NCBI GenBank assembly: GCA_902635335.1
Contig: CACPNO010000001.1
Span: 1-64,000, forward strand
Direction: 5' to 3'
Length of the DNA stretch: 64,000 nucleotides
Source: an uncultured Pelagibacteraceae bacterium
Lineage (GTDB): Bacteria > Pseudomonadota > Alphaproteobacteria > Pelagibacterales > Pelagibacteraceae
In this document: piece after piece, positions 30,991 through 41,619 of the stretch
How the letters are laid out: each line of letters starts with the position of its first letter
How positions within the stretch are numbered: position 1 is the first letter of the stretch
Translations under genes and position numbers: made by a program
The notes under the pieces: generated by a model
Told to the model about the DNA's origin: nothing
What the model saw: the letters and a program-made list of their open reading frames with translations, nothing else
Database searches by the model: none

Positions 30991-31627
30991 ATTTTTTTTT
31001 TAAATTAGAAATTTTTACTACTGATGACTCATTACTTGTAAGACTTTTCATTACCTCTATATCAAATTTCCATTTTGTAGAGACTTCTTTTAAAATTTTT
31101 TTTCCACTCTTTCCTAAATACATGACTATATATTTAAAATTTTTAAAATTTTTTGTTGCTATATCAAAAATCACAGGTAAAGGTTTGAATGCTCTACAAA
31201 TTATTACATCTGTAACTAAATTTTTCTCATCAAATATATTTTTTTGGTAAACTTTTGCTTCCAATTTAAATTTTTCTATCATCTCCTTTAAAAAATTACT
31301 CTTATGATAGCTCTTCTCATAAAAAATTAGCTTAAAACCTTGCTTTTTAGATTTCATCAAAATACCTAAAACTATACTAGGAAGCCCTGCACCTGAGCCG
31401 AGATCAGTACATACCTTGATGTCATTTTTATTAATAAATTCAATGGTTTGTGCACTATCATAAATATGCCTTGTATTTATTGACTTTTCTGTAGTTGAAC
31501 TTATCAAATTTATTTTCTTGTTTGTGCTCAATATTGACTGAGAATATTCTTCTAACTCCTTAAGTGTTTCACGTGAAACATTTGGGATATAAATTTTATT
31601 AGTTTTTATTATTTTCGAATCAATCAA
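30983..31627 (-). CDS. rsmG: 16S rRNA (guanine527-N7)-methyltransferase
   Basis: [33 protein letters not shown]. Confidence 0.93.
   Translation of the reverse strand: MIDSKIIKTNKIYIPNVSRETLKELEEYSQSILSTNKKINLISSTTEKSINTRHIYDSAQTIEFINKNDIKVCTDLGSGAGLPSIVLGILMKSKKQGFKLIFYEKSYHKSNFLKEMIEKFKLEAKVYQKNIFDEKNLVTDVIICRAFKPLPVIFDIATKNFKNFKYIVMYLGKSGKKILKEVSTKWKFDIEVMKSLTSNESSVVKISNLKKKYE
31565..31580. promoter_or_regulatory. parS centromere site (perfect)
   Basis: TGTTTCACGTGAAACA, exact 16-bp palindrome, in the rsmG coding region (encodes VSRET). Confidence 0.93.
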
Positions 31628-33495
31628 GCTATATGCTTAATAGACTTTCTTTTGACATGAGACAACAAAATATATACTGCTGCTGGAGTAATTCCATCTA
31701 TTCTTAGTGCTTGTCCTAGTGTTTTTGGCTTTATTTCCTTAAATTTTGACTTAACTTCATTTGATAATCCAGAAAATTGATCATAATCTAGATTTTCTGG
31801 TATTTTAAGATTTTCATCCCTTTTGAATGCTAAAATATCTGCATTTTGTTTCTTTAAATAACCTTTATAATGAGCCTTTATCTCAATTTGCTCATCAATT
31901 TCACGTGAAACATATTCAATTTCTGGCCAAATATCCCTAATTTTACTCATATTTACTGACTTTTGCCTTAATATTTCTATTGCATTTCTTTTAACGCCGT
32001 CTTTTGCAATGTTAATTCCAAATTTAGATGCTTTCGATGGCGAAATTAGCGAATTTTCCATCTTTTTAAGACTTTTTTCCAATTTTAAAGCTTTCTCTTT
32101 AAATATAATTTTTCTTTCATCTAATATTAAACCAATATCAATTCCTTTTTGGGTAAGTCGAATATCTGCATTATCAGATCTCAAAGATAGCCTATATTCT
32201 GCCCTTGATGTGAACATTCTATAGGGTTCTGCAACCCCTTTTGTAACTAAATCGTCTATCATAACACCTATGTATGCCTCAGATCTATCAAGGATAAATG
32301 GTTCTTTAACTTTAATAGAGAGAGCAGCATTTATTCCAGCTATCAGTCCTTGTGCTGCTGCTTCTTCATAGCCTGTGGTTCCATTAATTTGTCCTGCAAG
32401 GTAAAGATTTTTTATTTTTTTTGTCTCTAAAGTTAGAAATAGCTCGCGAGGATCAACAAAATCATACTCTATTGCATATCCAGGCCTTAAAATCTTAACA
32501 TTTTCTAAACCATTGATATTATTACATATTTCTTGCTGTATATTAGCTGGAAGAGAAGTTGAAATTCCATTAGGGTAAATAGTTTTATCATTCAAACCCT
32601 CTGGCTCCAAAAATATTTGATGCTTTTGCTTATCAGCAAACTTTACAATTTTATCCTCTATTGAGGGACAATATCTTGGACCAACTCCTTGGATGCTGCC
32701 AGAATACATAGCACTACTTTTTATATTTTTAGAAATAATCTTATGCACTGCTTGATTGGTATAAGTCATCCTACATGAAATTTGTCTGTTGATATTTTTT
32801 TTTGTGAGGAAAGAAAAAAAATATGGATCTTCATCTGGATGCTGCTCTTCAAGTTTTTCGAAATTAATTGTCGTTGCATCCAATCTTGGAGGTGTACCTG
32901 TTTTTAATCTTCCAATTTTAAAATCATATTTTTCTAATTGTTCACTTAAACCTGTTGAAGGTTTTTCATTAAATCTTCCTGCAGGTGTTTTTTCTTCACC
33001 AATGTGAATTAAACCATTTAAAAAAGTTCCAGTTGTGAGGATTACTTTAGATGATAGTACTTTTTTACCTTCTCGTGTAATAAAACCAATTATATTGTTT
33101 TTTACAAAAATAAACTCTATTACAGGATCTGAAAAAATGCTTAAATTACAGTAATTTACAAGTTTTCCTTGCATATATTTCTTATATAATGATCTATCAC
33201 TTTGAGTTCTTGGCCCACGAACTGCAGGGCCTCTGCTTCTATTCAATAATCGAAATTGTATTCCTGATTTATCTGCAACTTCGCCCATTACGCCATCTAA
33301 CGCATCTATCTCTCTAACAAGATGACCTTTACCTAATCCACCTATAGCTGGATTACATGACATCTCACCAATAGTATCAAATTTATGTGTAAATAAGGCT
33401 GTATTTACTCCTAATCTAGCAGATGCTGCTGCTGCTTCACAGCCAGCATGACCACCACCAATCACAACTACATCAAATGACAACTCATTATTCAT
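31624..33495 (-). CDS. mnmG: tRNA uridine-5-carboxymethylaminomethyl modification enzyme MnmG (GidA)
   Basis: [42 protein letters not shown]. Confidence 0.98.
   Translation of the reverse strand: MNNELSFDVVVIGGGHAGCEAAAASARLGVNTALFTHKFDTIGEMSCNPAIGGLGKGHLVREIDALDGVMGEVADKSGIQFRLLNRSRGPAVRGPRTQSDRSLYKKYMQGKLVNYCNLSIFSDPVIEFIFVKNNIIGFITREGKKVLSSKVILTTGTFLNGLIHIGEEKTPAGRFNEKPSTGLSEQLEKYDFKIGRLKTGTPPRLDATTINFEKLEEQHPDEDPYFFSFLTKKNINRQISCRMTYTNQAVHKIISKNIKSSAMYSGSIQGVGPRYCPSIEDKIVKFADKQKHQIFLEPEGLNDKTIYPNGISTSLPANIQQEICNNINGLENVKILRPGYAIEYDFVDPRELFLTLETKKIKNLYLAGQINGTTGYEEAAAQGLIAGINAALSIKVKEPFILDRSEAYIGVMIDDLVTKGVAEPYRMFTSRAEYRLSLRSDNADIRLTQKGIDIGLILDERKIIFKEKALKLEKSLKKMENSLISPSKASKFGINIAKDGVKRNAIEILRQKSVNMSKIRDIWPEIEYVSREIDEQIEIKAHYKGYLKKQNADILAFKRDENLKIPENLDYDQFSGLSNEVKSKFKEIKPKTLGQALRIDGITPAAVYILLSHVKRKSIKHIA
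31897..31912. promoter_or_regulatory. second parS-like site
   Basis: AATTTCACGTGAAACA: 14/16 to TGTTTCACGTGAAACA with intact TTTCACGTGAAA core, within mnmG. Confidence 0.8.
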
Positions 33496-33571
33496 ACCCT
33501 TAATTTATTATTGATCTTAAAATTTACAAGAAAACACTTAAAAATGCTCAAAAAACAAGCAAATTCAATAC

Positions 33572-34903
33572 TTATTTGCCTATACAAAAATCACTAAAAA
33601 TGGAACCTAATATTTCTTCAACATCTACTTTACCAACAATCATACCTAGATGTCTTGTTGCTAACCTTAAGTCCTCTGCAGCTTTATCAAAATCTTCTTT
33701 CGAATTTTTTTCCTCGAAATTTTTTAAATTTTGAACACAAGCTTCTAAACTTTGCCTATGTCTTTCTCTAGTAATTAGAGTTTCGTTTGAACTAACAAAT
33801 TTATTTTTTAGTTTATCTTTAATTCTAGTTATTAACCCATCTAAGTTTGTTTCATTTTTAATTGATAAAAAAATTGGATTAAACTTTCCAATTTGTTGAT
33901 TTATATTTTTATAACCAAGATCTATTTTATTGATTACAATTATTGATTTTTCACTAACCAAATCGTTCAAAAATCCAGTGAAATCTATACTTTTTGGCTC
34001 AATTACTATTATGTTTAAATCGGCATCATCAGCACGTTTAAGAGCTAATTTAATTCCTTTTTTTTCAATCTCATTTTCAGACTCTCTTATTCCAGCGGTA
34101 TCAGAAATTACAACTGGATAACCATCCAAATTTAAATGAGCTTCGATAACGTCTCTTGTTGTTCCTGCAATTTCTGAAACGATAGCCACATCTCTGTTAG
34201 AAAGATAATTTAACAAAGAAGATTTTCCTGCATTTGCCGGTCCAATAATTGCAATCTTAAAACCTTCTCTAATTCTTTCTCCAACTTTTTCATCATTTAA
34301 AATTTTTTCAATTTCATTTCTTATTTTTTCAGAATCTATTTTTATATTTTTTATCACATCTTCTGGAAGATCATCTTCAGGAAAATCAATTTTAGCCTCA
34401 ACGTTTGATAAAATTTTTAAAAGCATTTCACGAAGAGAATTGAATTTATCAGAACTTCTACCACTCATTATTTTTAGTGCTTGTTGTCTTTGAATTTCAG
34501 TTTCTGCAGAAATTAGATCGGATATACTCTCAGCTTTAAGAAGATTTATTTTTCCATTTTGAAAAGCAATTTTTGTAAATTCTCCAGGCTCTGCAATACG
34601 GCAATTATGTATTTTCGATAATTGATGTAAAATTGATCGAATTACAGCAATACTACCATGGACGTGTAATTCAGCCATATCTTCACCTGTGTAGCTCTCA
34701 GGGCCTGGAAACCATAATAATAGTCCCTCATCAATTAGTTCAGAAGTATTGATATTATTGAATTTTTTGAGTGTTGCTAATCTTGGTGGAGGAAGTTCAT
34801 CTTTTATGAGACTTCGAATAATTTCTTTAGTGCCAATTCCAGATATTCTTATTACAGCTACACCCGAGACTCCATTTCCAGATGATAGCGCATATATTGT
34901 CAT
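33572..34903 (-). CDS. mnmE: tRNA modification GTPase MnmE
   Basis: MTIYALSSGNGVSGVAVIRISG; IIGPANAGKSSLLNYLS; C-terminal FCIGK; start placed at internal Met. Confidence 0.98.
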   Translation of the reverse strand: MTIYALSSGNGVSGVAVIRISGIGTKEIIRSLIKDELPPPRLATLKKFNNINTSELIDEGLLLWFPGPESYTGEDMAELHVHGSIAVIRSILHQLSKIHNCRIAEPGEFTKIAFQNGKINLLKAESISDLISAETEIQRQQALKIMSGRSSDKFNSLREMLLKILSNVEAKIDFPEDDLPEDVIKNIKIDSEKIRNEIEKILNDEKVGERIREGFKIAIIGPANAGKSSLLNYLSNRDVAIVSEIAGTTRDVIEAHLNLDGYPVVISDTAGIRESENEIEKKGIKLALKRADDADLNIIVIEPKSIDFTGFLNDLVSEKSIIVINKIDLGYKNINQQIGKFNPIFLSIKNETNLDGLITRIKDKLKNKFVSSNETLITRERHRQSLEACVQNLKNFEEKNSKEDFDKAAEDLRLATRHLGMIVGKVDVEEILGSIFSDFCIGK

Positions 34904-34947
34904 AACAATTATTATAGTTTTATATTGTCCAAAATTATATAATTTTA

Positions 34948-35814
34948 TTGATGATAATTTGGTTAGCATCTTATCCTAAAAGTGGAAACACTTGGCTAAG
35001 ATTTTTTATAGTTTCTCTTCTTTTAAAAGAAAATAACGAAGTAAGCTTAAAAAACTTAGAAAGCATTAAACAATTTCCTACAAACTATCATTACAGAGAT
35101 TTTAGTATTTCTAAACCTGATCTTGGAAATCTTAATAAAATTTCTAAATATTGGGTGAGCGCTCAAAAAAAAATTAATTCTGATAATAAAATTAGATTTT
35201 TCAAAACACACAATGCTCTTTGTAAGTTGGACAATAATATTTTTACTAATGAAGAGAATACTCTAGGTACAATTCATATTGTGAGAGATCCAAGAAATGT
35301 TATTTCATCAGTAAATAATCATTTTCATCATGAGAGCCTTGAGGAGTCTAAAAAATTTATTCTTGATGAGAGAAAAGGAATATTCAATAAATCTAAAATT
35401 GAGCACAATAATATTTTTACGCTTCCCCAGGTTATAGGCTCATGGAAAACACATTATAATTCATGGAAACTAATAAGAAAAAATTATATTCTAGTTAAAT
35501 ATGAGGATTTAATAGAAAAACCAGAATTGGAATTTAAAAGAATTGCTCGTTATTTAGAACCTTTAATAAAATTAAAATTTACTGATGAGAATATTTCAAA
35601 AGCAATAGAATTAAGCAGTTTTGATAGACTTAAAAAAATTGAGGAAAAAGAGGGATTTGTTGAGAGTGTTAGAAATTTAAAAACTGGAAAAAAGGAAACT
35701 TTTTTTAATCTTGGACCAAAAAATGATTGGAAAAAAATTTTAGATAAAAATATTATAAAGGAAGTTAATAAAAAATTCGAACTAGAGATGAAGGAATTAG
35801 GTTATCTTAAATAA
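34948..35814 (+). CDS. sulfotransferase family protein (copy 1)
   Basis: WLASYPKSGNTWLRFF (5'-PSB loop), IHIVRDPRNVISS (3'-PB motif). Confidence 0.92.
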   Translation: MMIIWLASYPKSGNTWLRFFIVSLLLKENNEVSLKNLESIKQFPTNYHYRDFSISKPDLGNLNKISKYWVSAQKKINSDNKIRFFKTHNALCKLDNNIFTNEENTLGTIHIVRDPRNVISSVNNHFHHESLEESKKFILDERKGIFNKSKIEHNNIFTLPQVIGSWKTHYNSWKLIRKNYILVKYEDLIEKPELEFKRIARYLEPLIKLKFTDENISKAIELSSFDRLKKIEEKEGFVESVRNLKTGKKETFFNLGPKNDWKKILDKNIIKEVNKKFELEMKELGYLK

Positions 35815-35879
35815 ATTAAATATCTAATCTGTTTGAATATAGTAAAAAATTATTTAAATAAGTTAGTGGAGCTCCTTTT

Positions 35880-36746
35880 ATGATCATTTGGTTATCTTCT
35901 TACCCCAAAAGTGGAAACACTTGGCTGAGATTTTTTATCATTTCTTTATTGATGGGTAAGAAAACTAAGTTAAATTTAAATCATCTTAAGGCTATAAATA
36001 CATACCCCCATGTAGATCAATTCAAAGATTTAATATCTAATTTTTTAGACCTTGGTGAAGTTGCAAAAAATTGGATCACTTCGCAAGAGAAAGTTAATTC
36101 AGATAAAGCATTGAGGTTTTTTAAAACACATAATATGCTTGGAAACTTAAATGGGTATCCTTTTACAAATAGTCAAAATACACTTGGCACTATCCACATA
36201 GTTAGAGATCCAAGGAATGTTGTTACATCTGTTAAAAATCATTACAATTTTTCAACTTTTGATAATGCACTAAAATTTATTTCTAATGAAAAACAAATTT
36301 TGACTTTGTCTGATGAAGAAAAAAAAAAATACAGGGAAAAAGAGATTAGGTATCCACTTCCTCAAATAATTGGATCCTGGGGATCACACTATAAATCATG
36401 GAAAAGAATGAAAACAAATTATCTTTTAGTAAAATATGAAGATCTTGTTGATAAACCAAACGAAGAATTTGCTAGGATTGCAATCTTTATTGAAAGTTTA
36501 ATTAAAGTAAATTTTAGTAATGACCAAATCAGCACTGCAATCGAATTAAGCTCATTTAATAAGTTAGAAAATATGGAGAAAAGGTATGGGTTTATTGAAA
36601 GTTCATTAAATAAAAAAGGTGAAAAAAATAAATTTTTTTATCTTGGACCAAAAAATAATTGGAAAAAAATTTTAGATAAAAATATTATAAAAGAAATTGA
36701 TAAAAAATTTAAATTAGAGATGAGAGAATTAGGTTATTTAAAATAA
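35880..36746 (+). CDS. sulfotransferase family protein (copy 2)
   Basis: WLSSYPKSGNTWLRFF, IHIVRDPRNVVTS; clearly similar to copy 1 along its length. Confidence 0.92.
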   Translation: MIIWLSSYPKSGNTWLRFFIISLLMGKKTKLNLNHLKAINTYPHVDQFKDLISNFLDLGEVAKNWITSQEKVNSDKALRFFKTHNMLGNLNGYPFTNSQNTLGTIHIVRDPRNVVTSVKNHYNFSTFDNALKFISNEKQILTLSDEEKKKYREKEIRYPLPQIIGSWGSHYKSWKRMKTNYLLVKYEDLVDKPNEEFARIAIFIESLIKVNFSNDQISTAIELSSFNKLENMEKRYGFIESSLNKKGEKNKFFYLGPKNNWKKILDKNIIKEIDKKFKLEMRELGYLK

Positions 36747-38019
36747 CTATGAAGGTTTATTCATTGAATTAAAAAATTCTGCGTTATTTTTAGTTGTCTT
36801 TAATTTAGAATTTATGAAGTCAATTGCATCCATAGATCCCATTGGGGCAATTATTCTTCTTAAAACATTCATTTTTTGTAGGTCGTTTTTGTCAAAAATT
36901 AGCTCTTCTCTTCTTGTTCCTGATTTAGTTATATCTATTGCTGGATAAATCCTCTTTTCAGAAATCTTTCTATCTAAAATAGTCTCACTGTTTCCAGTTC
37001 CTTTAAATTCCTCAAAGATAACTTCATCCATTCTACTTCCTGTATCAATTAAAGCTGTAGCAATAATAGTTAAAGAACCTCCTTCTTCAATGTTTCTTGC
37101 TGCGCCAAAAAATCTTTTGGGTCTTTGAAGAGCATTAGCATCTACACCACCAGTTAAAACTTTTCCTGAACTTGGTACAACAGCATTATAAGCTCTTCCT
37201 AATCTAGTGATTGAGTCTAATAAGATTACAACATCTTTTTTATGTTCTGTTAATCTTTTTGCTTTTTCTATAACCATTTCAGCAACAGCCACATGTCTTT
37301 GAGCAGGTTCATCAAAAGTAGAACTTATAACTTCACCTTTAACTGTTCTTTGCATATCGGTTACTTCCTCAGGTCTTTCATCTATAAGTAATACCATTAA
37401 ATAACATTCTGGATGATTGGCAGTTATAGAATTTGCTATACTTTGGAGTATCATGGTTTTTTCCAGCTTTGGGAGGTGATATAATCAAAGACCTTTGGCC
37501 TTTACCAATAGGACTAACTAAGTCAATTAGTCTTGGGGTTAAATCAGGTTTTTTTTCAATTTTATTTATTTCTACTTCCATTGCTAACTGTTTATTTGGA
37601 TATAAGGGTGTAAGGTTATCAAAAGCAATCTTATGCTTAAATTTATCGGGTTCTTCAAAGTTTATTTTGCTTACTTGAAGTAATGCAAAATATCTTTCTC
37701 CTTCTTTTGGAGATCTAATAGGACCTTCTACTGAATCACCAGTTCTTAAACCAAATCTTCTTATTTGACTTGGGCTTACATATATATCATCTGCTCCAGG
37801 TAAATAATTTGATTCCATTGCTCTAAGAAAGCCAAAACCATCTTGAAGGAGTTGTAAAACTCCACCACCAGTTATCTCTTCACCTTTTTCTGCAAGTTTT
37901 TTTAAAATAGCAAAATAAATTTCTTGCCGTCTTAATGTGCTAGCGTTTTCTATGCCAAGCTTTTCAGCATCAGTGATTAGCTTTTCAGAGCTTGTTTCTT
38001 TTAATTCTTGAATATTCAT
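36747..38019 (-). pseudogene. rho: transcription termination factor Rho, reading frame split by a 1-nt indel (ORFs 37378..38019 and 36747..37454)
   Basis: First ORF runs to [16 protein letters not shown] then goes out of frame; second ORF resumes [34 protein letters not shown]. Removing one A from the A6 run (37457-37462) gives PPKAGKTMILQS. Confidence 0.9.
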
Positions 38020-38078
38020 GTATGGAGGTTTTTTTTAAAGATGTTGTAAATATATATACTGATTTAAAAATTTCAACC

Positions 38079-38513
38079 CTAGATAGGCTTAAAAACTACA
38101 ATAAATACAATTAAAATAAGTAAAACCGTCGGTATTTCATTAATAATCCTAAAAAATTTTGATGATTTAGTGTTTTCTCTTGAATGTAAAAACCGCATAC
38201 ATCTCCCCAAATATTCATGGTAAATCGTTAAAATTACCACAAAAAGAATTTTAACCTGAATCCATAAATAGGCAAAGCTCTCAATTCCATTTATCCAAAT
38301 TAATATAATTCCAAAAAGCCAAGATAAAATCATAGCCGGCCGCATTATATAATTATAAAGCTTGCTTTCCATTGTCTCAAAAATTTTAGTAGCTTGTTCT
38401 TTTTCAAAATTTTCTACGTGATAAACAAATATTCTTGGTAAATATAATAATCCTGCCATCCAAGAAATTACTGCTATTAGATGAAGTGATTTAAATAAAA
38501 GATATCCACTCAT
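38079..38513 (-). CDS. hemJ: HemJ-type protoporphyrinogen oxidase
   Basis: LLFKSLHLIAVISWMAGLLYLPRIFVYH; next to hemH/hemE. Confidence 0.88.
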   Translation of the reverse strand: MSGYLLFKSLHLIAVISWMAGLLYLPRIFVYHVENFEKEQATKIFETMESKLYNYIMRPAMILSWLFGIILIWINGIESFAYLWIQVKILFVVILTIYHEYLGRCMRFLHSRENTKSSKFFRIINEIPTVLLILIVFIVVFKPI

Positions 38514-38516
38514 TGA

Positions 38517-39509
38517 TTATAAATTCTTAGAAATAAGATGTTTGAATAAAGAAATATGATCTTCATTATCATTTAAGCAAGGTATCATTTCAAAGTTTTC
38601 ACCACCTGATTTGATAAAACTATCTTTCCCTTGGATGGATATTTCTTCTAAAGTCTCAACACAATCTGATGAAAAACCAGGACATATAACTAAAATATTT
38701 TTTTTTCCCTGTTTGGGCAAGGCTTCAAAAGTTTTGTCTGTATAAGGTTGAAGCCATTCTTGAGGACCAAATCTTGACTGAAATGTTGTCATAATTTTAA
38801 TGTTTGAATATTTTTCAGAAATTAGTCTAGTAGTTTTATGACAATAGCAATGATAAGGGTCACCCTTGTCAAAATATTTTTTTGGTATTCCGTGATATGA
38901 AGCTACTATTAAGTCTGGTTTCCAATTAATTTCGTTAATTTTTTTTTCAATACTATTTTTAATAGCATCTATATATAGAGGTTCAGACTCATAATGAGGA
39001 ATTATTTTTAAATTTGGTTGCCATCTCATTTTCATAAGAGTTCTATAAACCTCATCACATACAGTTGCAGTTGTTGCAGCAGCATATTGAGGATAGAGAG
39101 GTAGTATAATTAAATTTTCACAACCCTTTTCATGAAGTTCATTGATTTTACTTTTAATACTTGGATTACCGTATCTCATAGCAAAATCAACAATCAACTT
39201 TTCATTACCAATTTTCTCAGATAATTTATGAGCTTGGCTTTCTGTAAAAAACCTAAGTGGTGACATGTTCTTATCTTTCATCCATATTTCTTTGTAAGCT
39301 TTAGCAGTTTTTGATGGCCTGAATGTAAGTATAAATAAGTTAAGAATTACTTGCCAAATAAGTGGATTTACTTCAATAACTCTTCTATCTGACAAAAATT
39401 CCTTTAAATATTTCCTTATATCCAGCCAACTAGTGGAGTCAGGTGTCCCAAGATTTATAATTAAAACCCCTGTTTTGCCATAATTAACTTTTGGGTGGTC
39501 TGATTTCAT
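38517..39509 (-). CDS. hemH: ferrochelatase
   Basis: GVLIINLGTPDS; SYHGIPKKYFDKGDPYHCYC; CPGFSSDCVETLEEI. Confidence 0.97.
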   Translation of the reverse strand: MKSDHPKVNYGKTGVLIINLGTPDSTSWLDIRKYLKEFLSDRRVIEVNPLIWQVILNLFILTFRPSKTAKAYKEIWMKDKNMSPLRFFTESQAHKLSEKIGNEKLIVDFAMRYGNPSIKSKINELHEKGCENLIILPLYPQYAAATTATVCDEVYRTLMKMRWQPNLKIIPHYESEPLYIDAIKNSIEKKINEINWKPDLIVASYHGIPKKYFDKGDPYHCYCHKTTRLISEKYSNIKIMTTFQSRFGPQEWLQPYTDKTFEALPKQGKKNILVICPGFSSDCVETLEEISIQGKDSFIKSGGENFEMIPCLNDNEDHISLFKHLISKNL

Positions 39510-40507
39510 TTAAAGTTTCTTACGATTTTAATTAAATCTTCGACCATTTCAATTTTAGTTTCTGGTAAGATTCCATGTCCTAAATTAAATATGTATGGAT
39601 GATCCTTAAAAATATGAAGATATTTTTCCACTTCTTTTTTTAGAGTTTTCTTATCAGTTAATAATATTTTAGGGTCAAGCCCGCCTTGGATGGGAATTTT
39701 TATTTCTTTTACTATTTTTTCTGGATCAACATCATAATCTATATTTACCGCATCTGGTTTAACTATTTCGCAAAAATTTTTGTAATCTTTAATACCTCTT
39801 GGAAAACAAATTACAGGCACGCCTAATTGTTTAACATATTCTACAATATTTAATGTGGGTATATAAATATATTCTGGAATTTTATCATTTAATAATCCTG
39901 CCCAACTATCAAAGATTTGGATTACTTTAGCACCAGCCTCAACTTGATTTTTAATATGAACTTTTAAAAATTTTTCAATAATTCCTAAAAGTCTATTTAT
40001 TAGAAATTCATCTTTAAAGAATTCACCTGTTAGACCTTTTTTGGGTGATGATCTATTAATCATATATACAAGAATAGTCCACGGAGCTCCAACAAATCCT
40101 ATCATATCTCTACTATCCATCAAAGGATCCTTGGAAGTTTTGGAAATTGCTTTGTAAACTTTATAAACTCTTTCTGTAAAATTAATTTCATCAACATTTT
40201 TAATATTATCTAACTCTAGCTCTCCAAGCTTTGGCCCAAAATTTTTTTCAAATTCTACTTTCTGACCAAGTCCGTATGGTAACATCAAAATGTCAGAAAA
40301 TATGACTGCACCATCAAACCCAAATCTCTCTATAGGTTGAAGAGTTATCTCAGATGCTAAATCGCTATTTAAACAAAGTTTAATAAAATCTGTATTTTTT
40401 TTTCTTATGTCTCTAAATTCAGGTAAATATCTTCCTGCTTGTCTCATTAACCATATAGGATTGGTTTTAGTATCTTTATTTTTTATACAGTTTGTTATGA
40501 GACTCAT
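39506..40507 (-). CDS. hemE: uroporphyrinogen decarboxylase
   Basis: PIWLMRQAGRYLPEFR; GFVGAPWTIL; NLGHGILPET. Confidence 0.98.
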   Translation of the reverse strand: MSLITNCIKNKDTKTNPIWLMRQAGRYLPEFRDIRKKNTDFIKLCLNSDLASEITLQPIERFGFDGAVIFSDILMLPYGLGQKVEFEKNFGPKLGELELDNIKNVDEINFTERVYKVYKAISKTSKDPLMDSRDMIGFVGAPWTILVYMINRSSPKKGLTGEFFKDEFLINRLLGIIEKFLKVHIKNQVEAGAKVIQIFDSWAGLLNDKIPEYIYIPTLNIVEYVKQLGVPVICFPRGIKDYKNFCEIVKPDAVNIDYDVDPEKIVKEIKIPIQGGLDPKILLTDKKTLKKEVEKYLHIFKDHPYIFNLGHGILPETKIEMVEDLIKIVRNFK

Positions 40508-40791
40508 ATAAATAGATTTATATTATTTACTTTATTAGTATTATGAATTGTGGATAACGTAAATTATTCAATTATCACAGTTTTCTAACTTTTTATTAAT
40601 AATTTAGATCTCTAATAAGTAATATTTTACGGTGATTAATTAAGATTTCTCATATTTTATGCATATTATGTATAATTTTATTAACATTTTATAATTTAGC
40701 TAATTTAATGGAAAAAAAACTAACAATTATTATCCAGAGGTATAAATCTGAATTTTTCTTATTTTACTTATAGATTATAAACACTTTATAC
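40508..40791. other. probable chromosomal origin of replication (oriC)
   Basis: Unusually long AT-rich gap between hemE and ppsR with a perfect DnaA box (TGTGGATAA / TTATCCACA) at 40549-40557 and a one-mismatch box TTATCCAGA at 40730-40738; gene orientation largely flips here. Confidence 0.75.
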
Positions 40792-41619
40792 ATGAAAAAT
40801 TTATATCAAATATACTTAATATCAGATTCTACTGGTGAAACACTTGATAGAATATTTTTAGCATTGAAAGCACAATTTCCTAATTTCGAATACGAGACAA
40901 ACCATTTTTCTTTTACTCGAACTGAAAGTCAAACCCTAGCTATACTAAAACAGGCAAAAGGAGAAAAAAACTCAATTATTTTATATACAATTGTTAACAG
41001 CAAATTAGCAAAGTACCTTACAGAAAAAGCTTACGAAAGAAATATACCTTGTTTTGGAGTTCTTGGTGAATTGATTTTAAATTTTTCAAAAGTCTTAAAT
41101 CAAAAAGCCTCTCACCAACCAAGTGGACAACATATTCTAAATGAAGAATACTACGACAGAATTGAAGCTATTCAATTTACGATGAACCATGACGATGGTA
41201 ATCAAACTGATGATATAGAAAAATCAGATATTATTTTGTTAGGAGTAAGTAGAACAAGCAAAACACCAACTTCTATTTATCTAGCTAATAAAGGATTCAA
41301 AACTTCAAATATTCCACTAGTAAACAAAAATTCTGTACCATCTAAAGTTACTGAAAAAAATTTTAAACCGTGCGTTGTTGGTTTAGTTACAGAGGCAGAA
41401 AGATTATATGATTTAAGAAAAAATAGATTGAATTCACTGAAAGAAGATCAAAATAGTGAATATGTAAATATTGATAAAATTAAAGATGAACTAAATAGTT
41501 CTAGAAAATTATTCAAAGAGAATAATTGGCCAACTATAGATGTAACAAGAAAATCAGTTGAAGAAACTGCTGCGTCAGTAATAAAAATTTTTGAAATAAA
41601 GAACAAAAAAAATGCCTAG
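40792..41619 (+). CDS. PEP synthase / PPDK regulatory protein (DUF299 kinase/pyrophosphorylase)
   Basis: IYLISDSTGETLDRI; LLGVSRTSKTPTSIYLANKGFK. Confidence 0.95.
   Translation: MKNLYQIYLISDSTGETLDRIFLALKAQFPNFEYETNHFSFTRTESQTLAILKQAKGEKNSIILYTIVNSKLAKYLTEKAYERNIPCFGVLGELILNFSKVLNQKASHQPSGQHILNEEYYDRIEAIQFTMNHDDGNQTDDIEKSDIILLGVSRTSKTPTSIYLANKGFKTSNIPLVNKNSVPSKVTEKNFKPCVVGLVTEAERLYDLRKNRLNSLKEDQNSEYVNIDKIKDELNSSRKLFKENNWPTIDVTRKSVEETAASVIKIFEIKNKKNA

Noticed and set aside
37457-37463. A_AAA_AAC in rho as a classical -1 programmed frameshift site
   Set aside because: A -1 shift leads to CCA TGA (stop); restoring Rho needs +1 (or loss of one A), so the slippery-heptamer explanation does not fit
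40570-40580. ATTATCACAG as an additional DnaA box in the putative oriC
   Set aside because: Does not fit the TTATNCACA spacing (one base short); not counted as a box
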